A program made the translations under genes and the position numbers. From contig CAYQMG010000204.1 in the NCBI GenBank assembly GCA_964418585.1, positions 1 through 64,000 on the forward strand: a stretch of 64,000 bases of DNA, read 5' to 3'. This DNA comes from JAJRTE01 sp964418585. GTDB lineage: Bacteria > Myxococcota_A > UBA796 > JAJRTE01. Shown in pieces: positions 52,101-60,399 of the stretch. The notes under the pieces are model-generated. The model was given only the letters and a program-made list of their open reading frames with translations. It made no database searches and was not told where the DNA came from. The first letter of the stretch is position 1. Every line of letters starts with the position of its first letter.

Positions 52101-53194
52101 TCCGGTGGCGTTTCGGCATACTCGATCACCCCGTTCACATCAAACAGGAGCACTTCGCCGTGCACCACCGGTGGTTCCTCGTCCTCGGCCGTTCCGGTCA
52201 TGCCTCGAGCCTGGATCACCACGGAGAACGGTTGGCCCGCCTTGACCGCAAAAGGAATGTGCTCGTTGCTGGGCGCGTCGGGCAAACTCACTTTCAGGGC
52301 ACTGTAGGGCTCCACCACCTCCACTTCCACGGCCCCCACCGTGCTTGCCCCCGGCCATTCCGGGGGGGAATAGACCTGGACCAGGAACGGCGGCAGCGAG
52401 ATACAGGTGGCCGAATCCTCACACGCGATGGTCACCGTGGCCTGACCGTCAGCACTCAGGTACCCCGACAGGGACGCCCGCCCGTCTCCATAGGTCACTT
52501 CCTGCACCTGAACCAGTGAGGTGTCGGTGACCAAAATCCCCGGAGAGTCGACGGTGACGGTCACCAGCCCCGCTATGGGATACGGAAGATTCTTGTCATC
52601 CACCGCCATCAGGTTGAGTGTCAACGTGCTGTTGGCCGAAAGCCACTGCTTCTCGTCCGGAAGGAAGACCACGTGATCCGGGGTGCTGGGATTGACCACC
52701 ACTTGCACATCCGGATCCACGACCGCAGGGTGGCCTCGAGGATCCTCCACCACCACTGCGTAGGTCCCACCGTCCAGTCCGTCCGGGGTCCAGGCGGTCA
52801 GCGTGTATTCGTCCACCTGGACCACATCGTGCAGCGAGACCACTTCCCCGGCCGAATCCCCCTGCCCGGACGCATCAGACAGACGCTGCAACCAAACAGA
52901 GAAATCCGTCCGTTGCGTCACTGTCCCGGTCTTGGTGGATACCTGCCACTGACCGACAAACACTCCGGTAAAGGTCAGTTGCGTCTGCCCAAAGGATGGT
53001 ATCGTCCCGGGGTAAACCTCGGTGACTCGAGATTGGAGCGGATCCACCCCACACCCGGGAGCAGCCAGGAAACTCGTGGAAATCACGCCGAGCAGGAACA
53101 GCACGGGGGAGACGCTCCGGGGGCGGCCTTGAGGCACCGTCCAGCGCCTCCCGGTATTCCCCGGTTTCCATCGTGTGCATGCGGACGATCCCAT
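49157..53194 (-). CDS. Giant surface lipoprotein with bacterial Ig-like and PKD domains
   Basis: 1345 aa from ATG at 53194. The signal peptide ends in lipobox APGC. Many bacterial Ig-like domains follow: IPT-type (VTEVYPGTIPSFGQ), Big_1-type (FDVVAGDASRLEVQ, FDTVAPQVEAGATFSVKLW, AVDVYGNHVTGYEG), a PKD domain with HAYAAAGEYRPAVSVVD, and a C-terminal FlgD-type domain (LPNGVYTFQVNVIDVYDNW). These repeats form rods that carry adhesive or sensing modules away from the cell. The start at 53194 is preferred because a TATAAT sits at 53237-53242, which excludes the TTG at 53233. A histidine kinase is translationally coupled at its 3' end, which is unusual. Confidence 0.8.
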   Translation of the reverse strand: MGSSACTRWKPGNTGRRWTVPQGRPRSVSPVLFLLGVISTSFLAAPGCGVDPLQSRVTEVYPGTIPSFGQTQLTFTGVFVGQWQVSTKTGTVTQRTDFSVWLQRLSDASGQGDSAGEVVSLHDVVQVDEYTLTAWTPDGLDGGTYAVVVEDPRGHPAVVDPDVQVVVNPSTPDHVVFLPDEKQWLSANSTLTLNLMAVDDKNLPYPIAGLVTVTVDSPGILVTDTSLVQVQEVTYGDGRASLSGYLSADGQATVTIACEDSATCISLPPFLVQVYSPPEWPGASTVGAVEVEVVEPYSALKVSLPDAPSNEHIPFAVKAGQPFSVVIQARGMTGTAEDEEPPVVHGEVLLFDVNGVIEYAETPPEDPQGCIASTPLVLQDGAWSGTVTCYVAVEEDKLFAVGPLQKYGESRPFDVVAGDASRLEVQTEFMEGAPAPTSRRVVAGTVFWVSVAPVDAYGNHADMVEEEVPEVWDQVGGLRCSGPYDPETHQLTDCRAEIANEGDVIRATLGGLEGESPAFDVLAGDLAGIAFDTVAPQVEAGATFSVKLWAADQFKNPVGYGAGTVVVVDEPEGEDTEPELGEGVSVRLKDGYATLELQFTRAVQSTRLAAHYDEYSGQSDSFEVVPAGPSGFLVEIPESTVVAGDVQTARLSVEDPYGNRVYDYDGTHALTLTPIDTRLEGDTDVSVVFAGGIGEVSYAPVEASDAAWLQVADAGGVVGVSAPFQVLARPDVEGFAFLELPGVLWTDVSFPLTVRAVDVYGNHVTGYEGLVRLDDWTGTLTGADGTNLLPGKQIRLESGEFRGRFTVSETSTSDKLVVSDDRSGIQSTSLVFPVYDLECADPPTTTLQVGSRGDYAVGCEQDPVDFRASGSSEYGVMDVVWTFDDGEVIHAPRLWETQHAYAAAGEYRPAVSVVDRRLCASWMEAAVFVGVHDGSPTGPMTMTLVQGDLPLVAGADDGSQVATVEIQATDCREDSASYSKSGEEGGGFEITVLPTLGNVEVGDVSDRPGIQYLLGPYSGAVQFNYSVGDTVYGGTARIVAVYEGENALGETVTLASGVLEVPVENDHARPYPVAYSPAGYFFTSTDRITVTFSEPIRGDNLVDPGVVATLDDADHPIVEVRVSSSDIKTDYVRWPISDLSLEEDGRQLVISLAQVLDLERKRYQVEVALSSGQGIPSVTDLDGNLLDGNWNGILDRDPETHLGFDPFVWHFGRLDVAGIQPVEAECWVSEPVFSPDGQNGEGDAADSTVFQGEFTLRSGIRAFSVDIFPPAQASPVVSLWSPVSGGPTQANLAIEWHGTGSDGQRLPNGVYTFQVNVIDVYDNWDIAACTGEVEIRNPIDLGAFL

Positions 53195-53236
53195 GGTGCT
53201 ATCCAGGCGTTCCCGCCGATTTGAAGCTTCCAAGGC

Positions 53237-53242
53237 ATTATA
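53237..53242 (-). promoter_or_regulatory. Possible -10 element before the giant lipoprotein gene
   Basis: Minus strand TATAAT (53242-53237), a perfect -10 hexamer in the 99-bp gap before the gene. No good -35 is 16-18 bp upstream, so it may be an extended -10 type or a chance match. Confidence 0.35.
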
Positions 53243-53293
53243 ACATGGCCGCCCGGGCCGGGATCATCCCGTTCCCTCGCCACGAGCGTCTCG

Positions 53294-56071
53294 TCAGAAA
53301 TGGGCCACATACCCGGTGCGGATGACAAGGCCGCCGAGATTGGTCCCTCCTTCCACCACATCGTCCAGAATGTTGCGACCCTTGACCCAGGAGATGGCAG
53401 ATTCGACGCTGATCCCACCAGGCCCAATCCCCACCTCGATGCCCAGAAGTGCGCCGAACCCGGGAAAAAGACCCAGCGCACGCACCAGGTGCCACTGAGC
53501 CGTAATGGACTGATCATCGCCCGGTTCCGAAGGGGGAACGCCGGAATCGCCCAGGTACGACGTCGGGATGGGAGCGCCCACCAGAGCCAGGGCTGCGATG
53601 GGGCCCACCCCGCCGTAGGGCGTGTAGCGCCCGGTTTGACTGCGCATGCATGCGAACAGGTGGATTGGGAAAATGTCGTAACGGATACTGGTCGCACCTT
53701 CGGCCGTGAAGGTGTAGTAGGCGGCGGAAACTCCAACGTAAAGCCCCGGGGGGGTGCGTGGAGGCCGCAGCATGCCCTGGAGATCGACCACAGGGGAACC
53801 GATGGCGGCCAGGTTGGTCACGTAGCCCAGGCGGAGTGCGCCGAGCCTTCGGCCTTCCCGGCGGAAGACCTGGATTTCGGTGGAGCCGGAATACTCCCCC
53901 TCTGGATTGGTCACATGCACCACATCCAGGGCGGCGGCTCGAGCGATTTCCGGGGGGGTGTAGCGGGCGGTGTAGATACCGTCGGAGGTGAACTTGAGGT
54001 CGGATACGGTTCCGAGTGTGGCCTTGACCTGGATGGACGGGTCGACCACGGTGTTGCCGAGATGGTCTTCGAGGCGGATTCTCAGTTGGCTGGACTGTCC
54101 TCTGCCGGTGTAGACCAGGTTTGGGAGGGCGGAGATCTGGAGGCGTTTCACCAGGCCCGCCCGGACCACCACCGTGGTTTCCGCGGAGAGCACGGTACGT
54201 GTCTCCCGCTGCAAGCTGGAGAGCCACTCCACGAAGCTTGGATCCACGGTTCCGGGTCCCGCCTGAAGAAGCAGGGTGCGAGCGGCCAGGTCTCCCCGGT
54301 CAGATCGGACGAGCACGATCACAGGACCCAGTTGGACTCCAGAATGGTAGAGGAAGTCGGCCCTGCCTCGAGCGTCGGTGACCTGGGGTTGGGAGATGCG
54401 GCCGTCCCCTTGCTCCACCACGGCGGTCAGAGGGATGCCCCGTACCGGGACGCCCCACCGGTCCAGCGCCGTGACGTTCAAGGTGACCGAGGCGCCGCCA
54501 CCGTCCACGATCATGCGATCCGGAACCACGGACAGTTCCACTGCGGGACCATCTCCGGCCACACGTTCCACCCAGGCCCGAATCGGCACGTGGACCAGGC
54601 CGCTCGAGTCCCGTGTGGCTGCGTCGATGTTGAGTCGAGGGCGGTAGGCTGCGACATATTCTCCGGGACCGATGGCCCGGAACCGGCCGATGGTTCCGAA
54701 GTCGACCTCGGCCTTGGGAATGACCCCTGTGGCCGGGTTGCCCGCCTTGTCGAACACCTTGAGGGATACCTCGGCGGGGGGATCGTCGGCTCGCATGTTG
54801 GTCGGGTTTACCGCCAGCTCGACTCGAGCCGGAGTGCCCACCCGGACCTCGACGCTGGCCGTGTAAACCTGCTCGGCCCCCTCGGCCAGAGGCACCCGTG
54901 CCCGGATTTCCTGGAGCCCGGGCTCTGCAGGAGGAAAGTAGGCCGTGGTGAAGGTGCCCGGGGCCACTTCTACCATGCCCCCGAGGCGCCCGGCCGTGGC
55001 AGAGAGGGTGGCTTCCATCAGGGATGCGGGTTCCCCGTCTTCCTGCACGAGGATCAAGGTGACGCCCAGGGGGCGGGCCTCATCCACGCGGTATTCTTCT
55101 CGATCGAGGTGGAGGAGGGCGCGGCGGAAGGGCGGGATACTGAGATTGACACTGTATCGCGTGGTGTTGCCGGCTGCGTCCCGTGCGTTGACGACCACCG
55201 ATGAGATGGCGGGGGGCACTTCGATGGGGATCCAGACCTTTCCGCTCGGTCCGACCTTGACGGGACCGAAGCGCCGACGTCCCACTTCCACCCACGCGGT
55301 GGATCCTGGTTCGGTGGCGACCGGGATACGCGGTGTGGCGATCACCCGGATGGAGCGCCAGGCCATCGCCTTTTCCTCGCCTTCTCCGACAAAGGCGGCC
55401 AGGATGGCGACCAGCGGGGTCTTGATGTCCGTGGGTACGAATACTCCCTCCACCCGACCCGGCTTTACCGTGCGGAGACGCTGCACATCCCCCACGCTGG
55501 TGCGGACCGTCAGGTCCTTGGCCTCGAGCGGGACGCCGTCCGGCCGAACGCCCTGGATGACGAACGGGAGTTCCATGTCCCTGCCCAGGGTGAGGTGGGA
55601 GCGACGCAGTGTGAGATCGATGGAACCTTCGCCCGATACCTGGATGGGCACAGTGAAAGTCTGCGAGATGGGGACGCCGTCGAGCACGGCCTGGATCTCG
55701 ATGGCCGCCTGCCTGGGACCGGCTTCCCGCGGCGCCGAGTAGAGCACCTCGTACAGTCCGGGACGGCGCTGCTCGAATCGTTCGATCTGCCCCTGGTCCA
55801 CCTTGACACTGGCCGCCACGTCGGTTGCCACGGGAAGACCGTCGGTATCGACCAGGAGGAACCAGAGGGTGACCCGGAATCCGGGTTTGATGGGCGGGAC
55901 GTTGGGAAGAAGCACGAACACGGGATGGTCCAACGGCGTCAGATTCCCCGTGCCTTCGGTTTCCTGCGCCACGCCGGTTCCCGGGAGGAACAGCCAGAAT
56001 CCCCAGGCGAGCAAGAGAGCCACGAGCCGGTGGGCTCCAGCATGAGCGGCGGGAACGCCTCGTCGTGTCAC
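53294..56071 (-). CDS. Intimin/invasin-like protein with Ig-type domains and C-terminal outer-membrane barrel
   Basis: 925 aa from GTG at 56071, one base after the stop of the FecR gene. A signal peptide (LVALLLAWGFWLFLPGTGVAQ) precedes roughly six to seven Ig-like domains (to about residue 740; for example TALDRWGVPVRGIPLTAVVEQ, LEDHLGNTVVDPSIQV). From about 745 it becomes strand-rich and glycine-rich (LGALRLGYVTNLAAIG, LYVGVSAAYYTFT, GGTNLGGLVIRTGYVAHF) with a terminal Phe, as in outer-membrane barrels. Intimin and invasin have the barrel at the N-terminus; here it is C-terminal, so this is an inverse or unrelated layout. Confidence 0.78.
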   Translation of the reverse strand: MTRRGVPAAHAGAHRLVALLLAWGFWLFLPGTGVAQETEGTGNLTPLDHPVFVLLPNVPPIKPGFRVTLWFLLVDTDGLPVATDVAASVKVDQGQIERFEQRRPGLYEVLYSAPREAGPRQAAIEIQAVLDGVPISQTFTVPIQVSGEGSIDLTLRRSHLTLGRDMELPFVIQGVRPDGVPLEAKDLTVRTSVGDVQRLRTVKPGRVEGVFVPTDIKTPLVAILAAFVGEGEEKAMAWRSIRVIATPRIPVATEPGSTAWVEVGRRRFGPVKVGPSGKVWIPIEVPPAISSVVVNARDAAGNTTRYSVNLSIPPFRRALLHLDREEYRVDEARPLGVTLILVQEDGEPASLMEATLSATAGRLGGMVEVAPGTFTTAYFPPAEPGLQEIRARVPLAEGAEQVYTASVEVRVGTPARVELAVNPTNMRADDPPAEVSLKVFDKAGNPATGVIPKAEVDFGTIGRFRAIGPGEYVAAYRPRLNIDAATRDSSGLVHVPIRAWVERVAGDGPAVELSVVPDRMIVDGGGASVTLNVTALDRWGVPVRGIPLTAVVEQGDGRISQPQVTDARGRADFLYHSGVQLGPVIVLVRSDRGDLAARTLLLQAGPGTVDPSFVEWLSSLQRETRTVLSAETTVVVRAGLVKRLQISALPNLVYTGRGQSSQLRIRLEDHLGNTVVDPSIQVKATLGTVSDLKFTSDGIYTARYTPPEIARAAALDVVHVTNPEGEYSGSTEIQVFRREGRRLGALRLGYVTNLAAIGSPVVDLQGMLRPPRTPPGLYVGVSAAYYTFTAEGATSIRYDIFPIHLFACMRSQTGRYTPYGGVGPIAALALVGAPIPTSYLGDSGVPPSEPGDDQSITAQWHLVRALGLFPGFGALLGIEVGIGPGGISVESAISWVKGRNILDDVVEGGTNLGGLVIRTGYVAHF

Positions 56072-56072
56072 G

Positions 56073-56951
56073 TCACTTCCAGATGTCGTCGGTGGATGCC
56101 TCGACTCGAGGAGGGCGCGTATCGACCTTGATCTCGGGCGACTCCTGGACGGCGGTGCCCCCGAGTCCGCGGGCTTCCACGGTTATCTTGTTCGTGCCTT
56201 CCCGGAGTTCCACGCGGGACCGAAACCGGCCGTCCGGGTCGGTTTTCACCGGCTTGCCTTCCACCATCACCGTGGAACCGGGTGAAACACTTCCCTTGAC
56301 TTCCACACTCCGGGCCCGGTGGATGCCCTCGTCGGGCCAGTCCACCTTGAGCAACACGGAGCGAGGGATGGCTCCAGAAAGTGCAACCGTTCCGTCCCGC
56401 CGAACGGCCTTGTGCTCCCCGGCCGGCACGGGCTCCTCCTCGCCGTCCGGACCGACGATGGCCACGTCGCTCCCCGATTCCACGCCCACGTCAAATGCCC
56501 CTGTGCCGTCGGCGACCAGGACCGCCTTACCATCGGCAACCTTGACCTTGGACGGGTTCCCGGAAAAAACGAAGTCCACCCGCCGCTTGTTGAAGTGCTT
56601 CACCGTGGCTTCTACCTGACCGCTTCGGAGCTCGAAACTTACCGCATCGTCGAAAATTTGCCGGATCGCCAGCTCGGACTGCTCGGCAAGGTCCACACGC
56701 CCTCCGTCCGGGATCGACAGGGAGACCCGGCTCGATTCCCCGGTCTGAACCACACTGCCGCTGGGGAGTGTGTCTCCGGGCGAAACCACGTAGCGAACCC
56801 CTTCATCCGTGCCCCGGACCACTTCACCTTCCACGAGTTCCACGGTGATGCCCTGCAACGGACCACTCTTGACCACGTGGTGGGTGTAGTACCAGTAGGC
56901 TGGAATCAGAATGGCGGCCAGCAGCAGCGCCACCATCAGAAGCTGCTTCAT
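56073..56951 (-). CDS. FecR-domain membrane protein with Ig-like C-terminus
   Basis: 292 aa from ATG at 56951 (GGAGG upstream). A single N-terminal membrane helix (LLMVALLLAAILIPAYWYY) is followed by a FecR domain (VELVEGEVVRGTDEG, GDTLPSGSVVQTGESSRVSLSI, DLAEQSELAIRQIFDDAVSFELRSGQVE) and a C-terminal bacterial-Ig-like domain (SVEVKGSVSPGSTVMVEGK). Classical FecR senses siderophore transport and controls an ECF sigma factor; in this lineage FecR domains commonly sit in surface-polymer operons. Its stop nearly touches the next gene start, so the two are made together. Confidence 0.85.
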   Translation of the reverse strand: MKQLLMVALLLAAILIPAYWYYTHHVVKSGPLQGITVELVEGEVVRGTDEGVRYVVSPGDTLPSGSVVQTGESSRVSLSIPDGGRVDLAEQSELAIRQIFDDAVSFELRSGQVEATVKHFNKRRVDFVFSGNPSKVKVADGKAVLVADGTGAFDVGVESGSDVAIVGPDGEEEPVPAGEHKAVRRDGTVALSGAIPRSVLLKVDWPDEGIHRARSVEVKGSVSPGSTVMVEGKPVKTDPDGRFRSRVELREGTNKITVEARGLGGTAVQESPEIKVDTRPPRVEASTDDIWK

Positions 56952-56999
56952 GGACGACCTCCAGCCCGAGAAGCGCCCGGGTGAAAGTTGTATTCATCG

Positions 57000-58967
57000 T
57001 CAAGAAGCACCGTTCGCATGGGGGGGCCCCAATCGTTCGCCCTCGCTCGTTCGATAGGGCAACGTCACCACAAGCCGGGCCTCGTTGGAAGCCGAGCTTT
57101 CGTCCACGATTTCGATTTCCAGGCCGCCCTGGTGCTCTTGAAACACCTCACGGGCTACCCACAGGCCGAGCCCCTGTGCCATGGCCTGATCCTGGGTGAA
57201 CGGCTGCCGGAACAGGTCCCACCCATTCTGCTCCAGATCCCTCAACGGACCCGCAATCACCACGGTCGATACGCGATCGTCATGCTCGCCGGATACTGAG
57301 ACCGCGGCGCCCGGTGGCGCGACCGACCGCACGGCGGAAAAGATCTGGAGAAACGCCTGGAGAAGCTGTGCCCGGTTTCCCCAGCTCATGAGTCGTCGGC
57401 CTTCGAGTTCGTTGTGGATCGTGATCTTCTGGGAGGAAAACGCCCCCTTGAACAACTTCAGGACCGTCCCAACCACCTCGCCCACGTCCACCACGTCATA
57501 GCTCCCGCGATCCACCTGCTCCTGGGAGAACCGAAGGAGATAATGCACGATGTCACGACACCGCTGTGTTTGATCCTCGATTCGCTTGAGCATGGCAAGG
57601 GTCTGCGCTCGATCGACGCCGTCCTTGCCCGGATTCTCACTGTACTGGGCGATGAGAATCTGCACGAACCCCAGGATGGCCGCCAGGGGATTGTTCAGTT
57701 CGTGCGCCACGCCACTGCCAAGTTCGGCCACGGCCGCGAGCTTCTGGGTGTGGATGAGGTACCCCTGGGCTTCCTTGAGTTCCCGGGTCCGGGCATCCAC
57801 CCGCGCCTGCAATTCCCGATTCCAGCTTCGAATCTCCTCGCTTTGACGCTCGATCTCCGCCTTCTGGCTCGCCAATTCCCCCGCCATGTAGTTGAACGTC
57901 TCGGCCAGTTCCCCTACCTCGTCCCGGGTCTGCACCTGGACTCGAGCATCCAGATTGCCCCGAGCCACCTCCAGCACACCGGCGGCCAGTTCCCGGATGG
58001 GCGTGGCCAGCGTCCGGGAGAAGTAGAATCCATAGACCACTGCGATGAGCACGCTGATCACCGCCCAGTAAATGACAAATCGCATGGGCTTGCGCACGAA
58101 TTCATCCATGACTCGAGTCGGTTGCGCAGTGACCACCCGCCATCCCACGTTCTCCACCCGGTGCCAGGCAACACTCTGTGGAATGCCTCCGACCTCCGTC
58201 TCGATTTGCCCGCTGCTCCCCCCTTCCAGCCAGTTCGTCAAGGGCGCCGGAAGCTCCAAATCCCCACCCAGGGCACCTTCCGGCATCCCCTTCATCAAGA
58301 TGGTCCCGTTGCTGTCCGTCAGGTAGACCACCGGGCGGCCCTGCGCTCGACTCTGCGCAAAATTCCGAATGGCTTCCCGCGCCCCCGAGGTGTCGGCCAC
58401 CGAGAACAAAGCGGCAGCCATGAATCGGGCTCGCTCCCGACCGAGCACCATCACCACAGGGACCTGCCAATCCTCGTGGGACGCCCGGATGTCGATGGGC
58501 GTGCCCCAGGCAATGCCTTCCTTGCGCGCACGCGCGATCAATTCGGGATCGTCCATCGCCGCAATCTCGTCGTTGGCCACCGGGAGACGACCACGAAGCC
58601 TGCCCACCGCCTCGTCGGGACTCCGAAGCCGAACCACCGAACTCACCGGCTTGCCGCGGCTGTCCAGAAGCCGAACCGCACTCATGTATGGCCGCTGCTG
58701 GTACAGTATCCTCAAGACCCCCAGCCGCTCCCGCTCGTCAAGCTTCGCCAGATCAAACGCCTCGAGCCCCAGGCGCAGACTCTCCGCAGCCTGGGTCATG
58801 TTCCAGTCGAGCTGGTTGGCCAGAGACTCGAGCTGCTCCGCACGGAACAGGTCCCGTTGGATGGTCATCGTTTCGTAGACGTCAGAGGTCAGACGCCAGT
58901 AGGAACTCGCCAAGGGCACCGCAGCGAGGAACAGGAACGCCAGAATGAGCTTGGTCTGAAGACGCAT
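57000..58967 (-). CDS. Cache-HAMP histidine kinase with a degraded ATP-binding domain
   Basis: 655 aa. Its ATG overlaps the stop of the upstream REC-kinase (TGATG). Two membrane helices (LILAFLFLAAVPLASSYW and YWAVISVLIAVVYGFYF) flank a periplasmic dCache-like sensor (about 35-285). HAMP (AAGVLEVARGNLDARVQV) and a coiled coil lead to the H box GSGVAHELNNPLAAILGF with the phosphorylatable His. The catalytic domain is abnormal: the N box reads AFLQIFSAVRSV without the conserved Asn, the G1 DxGxG is replaced by VIAGPLRDLEQNG, and G2 is only QGLGL. It probably cannot bind ATP and may be phosphorylated by, or pair with, the kinase encoded just upstream. Confidence 0.85.
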   Translation of the reverse strand: MRLQTKLILAFLFLAAVPLASSYWRLTSDVYETMTIQRDLFRAEQLESLANQLDWNMTQAAESLRLGLEAFDLAKLDERERLGVLRILYQQRPYMSAVRLLDSRGKPVSSVVRLRSPDEAVGRLRGRLPVANDEIAAMDDPELIARARKEGIAWGTPIDIRASHEDWQVPVVMVLGRERARFMAAALFSVADTSGAREAIRNFAQSRAQGRPVVYLTDSNGTILMKGMPEGALGGDLELPAPLTNWLEGGSSGQIETEVGGIPQSVAWHRVENVGWRVVTAQPTRVMDEFVRKPMRFVIYWAVISVLIAVVYGFYFSRTLATPIRELAAGVLEVARGNLDARVQVQTRDEVGELAETFNYMAGELASQKAEIERQSEEIRSWNRELQARVDARTRELKEAQGYLIHTQKLAAVAELGSGVAHELNNPLAAILGFVQILIAQYSENPGKDGVDRAQTLAMLKRIEDQTQRCRDIVHYLLRFSQEQVDRGSYDVVDVGEVVGTVLKLFKGAFSSQKITIHNELEGRRLMSWGNRAQLLQAFLQIFSAVRSVAPPGAAVSVSGEHDDRVSTVVIAGPLRDLEQNGWDLFRQPFTQDQAMAQGLGLWVAREVFQEHQGGLEIEIVDESSASNEARLVVTLPYRTSEGERLGPPHANGAS

Positions 58968-60133
58968 CAGCCATCTCCGGCAGGGAACCGCAAGGTGAAG
59001 GTCGTGCCCTTCTGCTCCGTACTGTCCACGTGTATCGTACCCCCATACTTGGTCACGATACGATACACGATGTGAAGGCCCAGCCCCGTACCCTTGCCCA
59101 CGTCCTTGGTCGTAAAGAATGGATCGAACACCTGCTCGACCTGCTGCGGCGGAATGCCGTTCCCACTGTCCGCCACCTCCAACACGACCTGGTCGCCCTC
59201 CCGGCGCGCCGACACCCGCACCCGCGGATCCCTGTCCCCGCAGTCCTCCACCGCCTCGACCGCATTCTTTACCAGGTTCACTATCGTCTGCTGAATCTCA
59301 CTCGGACGCGCCACCAGGGTGACCCCCTCCTCCACCTCCACACGAACCCAGGCAGGGTCCGTCTTCTTGGATCGAACCACCATCCGGACCGCATCCTCCG
59401 CCACCCGACGGATGTCCACCGGAACCGGAGATTCATGCTTCGCCGTGCGAGAGTAGACCGACAGCTCCTGGACGATCTCCTTGATCTGCTTCGAGTATTC
59501 GACGATCTCACGAGCATACTGATGCGCCAACTCGGTGTCCTCTTCATCCAGGATCGCCTCCGCCAACCCCATAATCCCGAACAACGGACTCGAAATCTCG
59601 TGCGCTATCCCCGCCGCCAACGTGCCAATCCCGGCAAGCTTCTCACTCTGAATCAACTCCGATTCCACCCGCTTCCGCTCCTCCAACGCCGCCTCGAGCT
59701 TCTGCGCATGCTCCTTCAGGTGTTGAAGCAACCGCCGGTTCTCGATCGTCATGTCCTGCTTCGCCAAAGCCTGGCGGACCTTCTTCTTGATATCGAAAAT
59801 GTTCCGCAGCGGCTTCAACATGTAGTCGAACACGTCCAGTTCCATCGCCGCGAGCACCGTGTCCAGGGACGCGAACCCGGTGATGATGATCACCTCCGTC
59901 AGTGGGTCCACTTCCTTCGCAACCTTGGCCACTTCCAGACCGCTGATGTCCAGCAGATTCTTGTCCGCTATGACCAGATCCACGTGCGAACGGCGCAGAA
60001 AGTCGATCGCTTCACGACCCTCCCGCAAAAAGGTCATCCGGTATCCGTCCTCGCTGAAGAGCGTGCGGAATACTTCGAGAATGACGTCTTCGTCGTCGAC
60101 AACGAGAATGTGTTTGGGGGCGGAGTTTTCCAC
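58967..60133 (-). CDS. Receiver-histidine kinase hybrid (REC-HisKA-HATPase)
   Basis: 388 aa from GTG at 60133. Residues 5-120 are a receiver domain: ILVVDDEDVI with acidic DDE, the phospho-Asp in VIADKNLLD, the Thr in IIITGFAS and the Lys in MLKPL. After a coiled coil come the H box TLAAGIAHEISSPLFGIMGL and an intact catalytic domain: IVNLVKNAVEAV, VADSGNGI, FDPFFTTKDVGKG, GTGLGLHI. It has no membrane helix, so the receiver probably tunes kinase activity after input from another kinase. It overlaps the next gene, whose product has a sensor but a dead catalytic domain; the two would complement each other. Confidence 0.93.
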   Translation of the reverse strand: MENSAPKHILVVDDEDVILEVFRTLFSEDGYRMTFLREGREAIDFLRRSHVDLVIADKNLLDISGLEVAKVAKEVDPLTEVIIITGFASLDTVLAAMELDVFDYMLKPLRNIFDIKKKVRQALAKQDMTIENRRLLQHLKEHAQKLEAALEERKRVESELIQSEKLAGIGTLAAGIAHEISSPLFGIMGLAEAILDEEDTELAHQYAREIVEYSKQIKEIVQELSVYSRTAKHESPVPVDIRRVAEDAVRMVVRSKKTDPAWVRVEVEEGVTLVARPSEIQQTIVNLVKNAVEAVEDCGDRDPRVRVSARREGDQVVLEVADSGNGIPPQQVEQVFDPFFTTKDVGKGTGLGLHIVYRIVTKYGGTIHVDSTEQKGTTFTLRFPAGDG

Positions 60134-60301
60134 GGGACGAAGACCACTCCTGGCGTGCGGTTGCGTTCGACCGGTAGCGAAGGAATGAGAATACCACGGG
60201 GCACCGTCCGATTCAAGGGAATTGCCACCGTTGTACCAGCTCAGGTGTCCCTTCCTGCTCCCGGGCGGGCGGTCGGGTGGGGTTCGCCCTGCAATTTACC
60301 G

Positions 60302-60330
60302 TTGATTCGAAATCGGTCAGGTCTTAGAAT
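60302..60330 (+). promoter_or_regulatory. Promoter for the small lipoprotein gene
   Basis: TTGATT (60302-60307), 17 bp, TAGAAT (60325-60330, 5/6). The gene starts at 60400, about 65 nt after the predicted transcript start. Confidence 0.55.
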
Positions 60331-60399
60331 GCGATGGCATGTTCCGTGACCAGAACCCAGAGGGATCGTCGAGATCTCGAGTTGGAGAGCAGAACGAAC

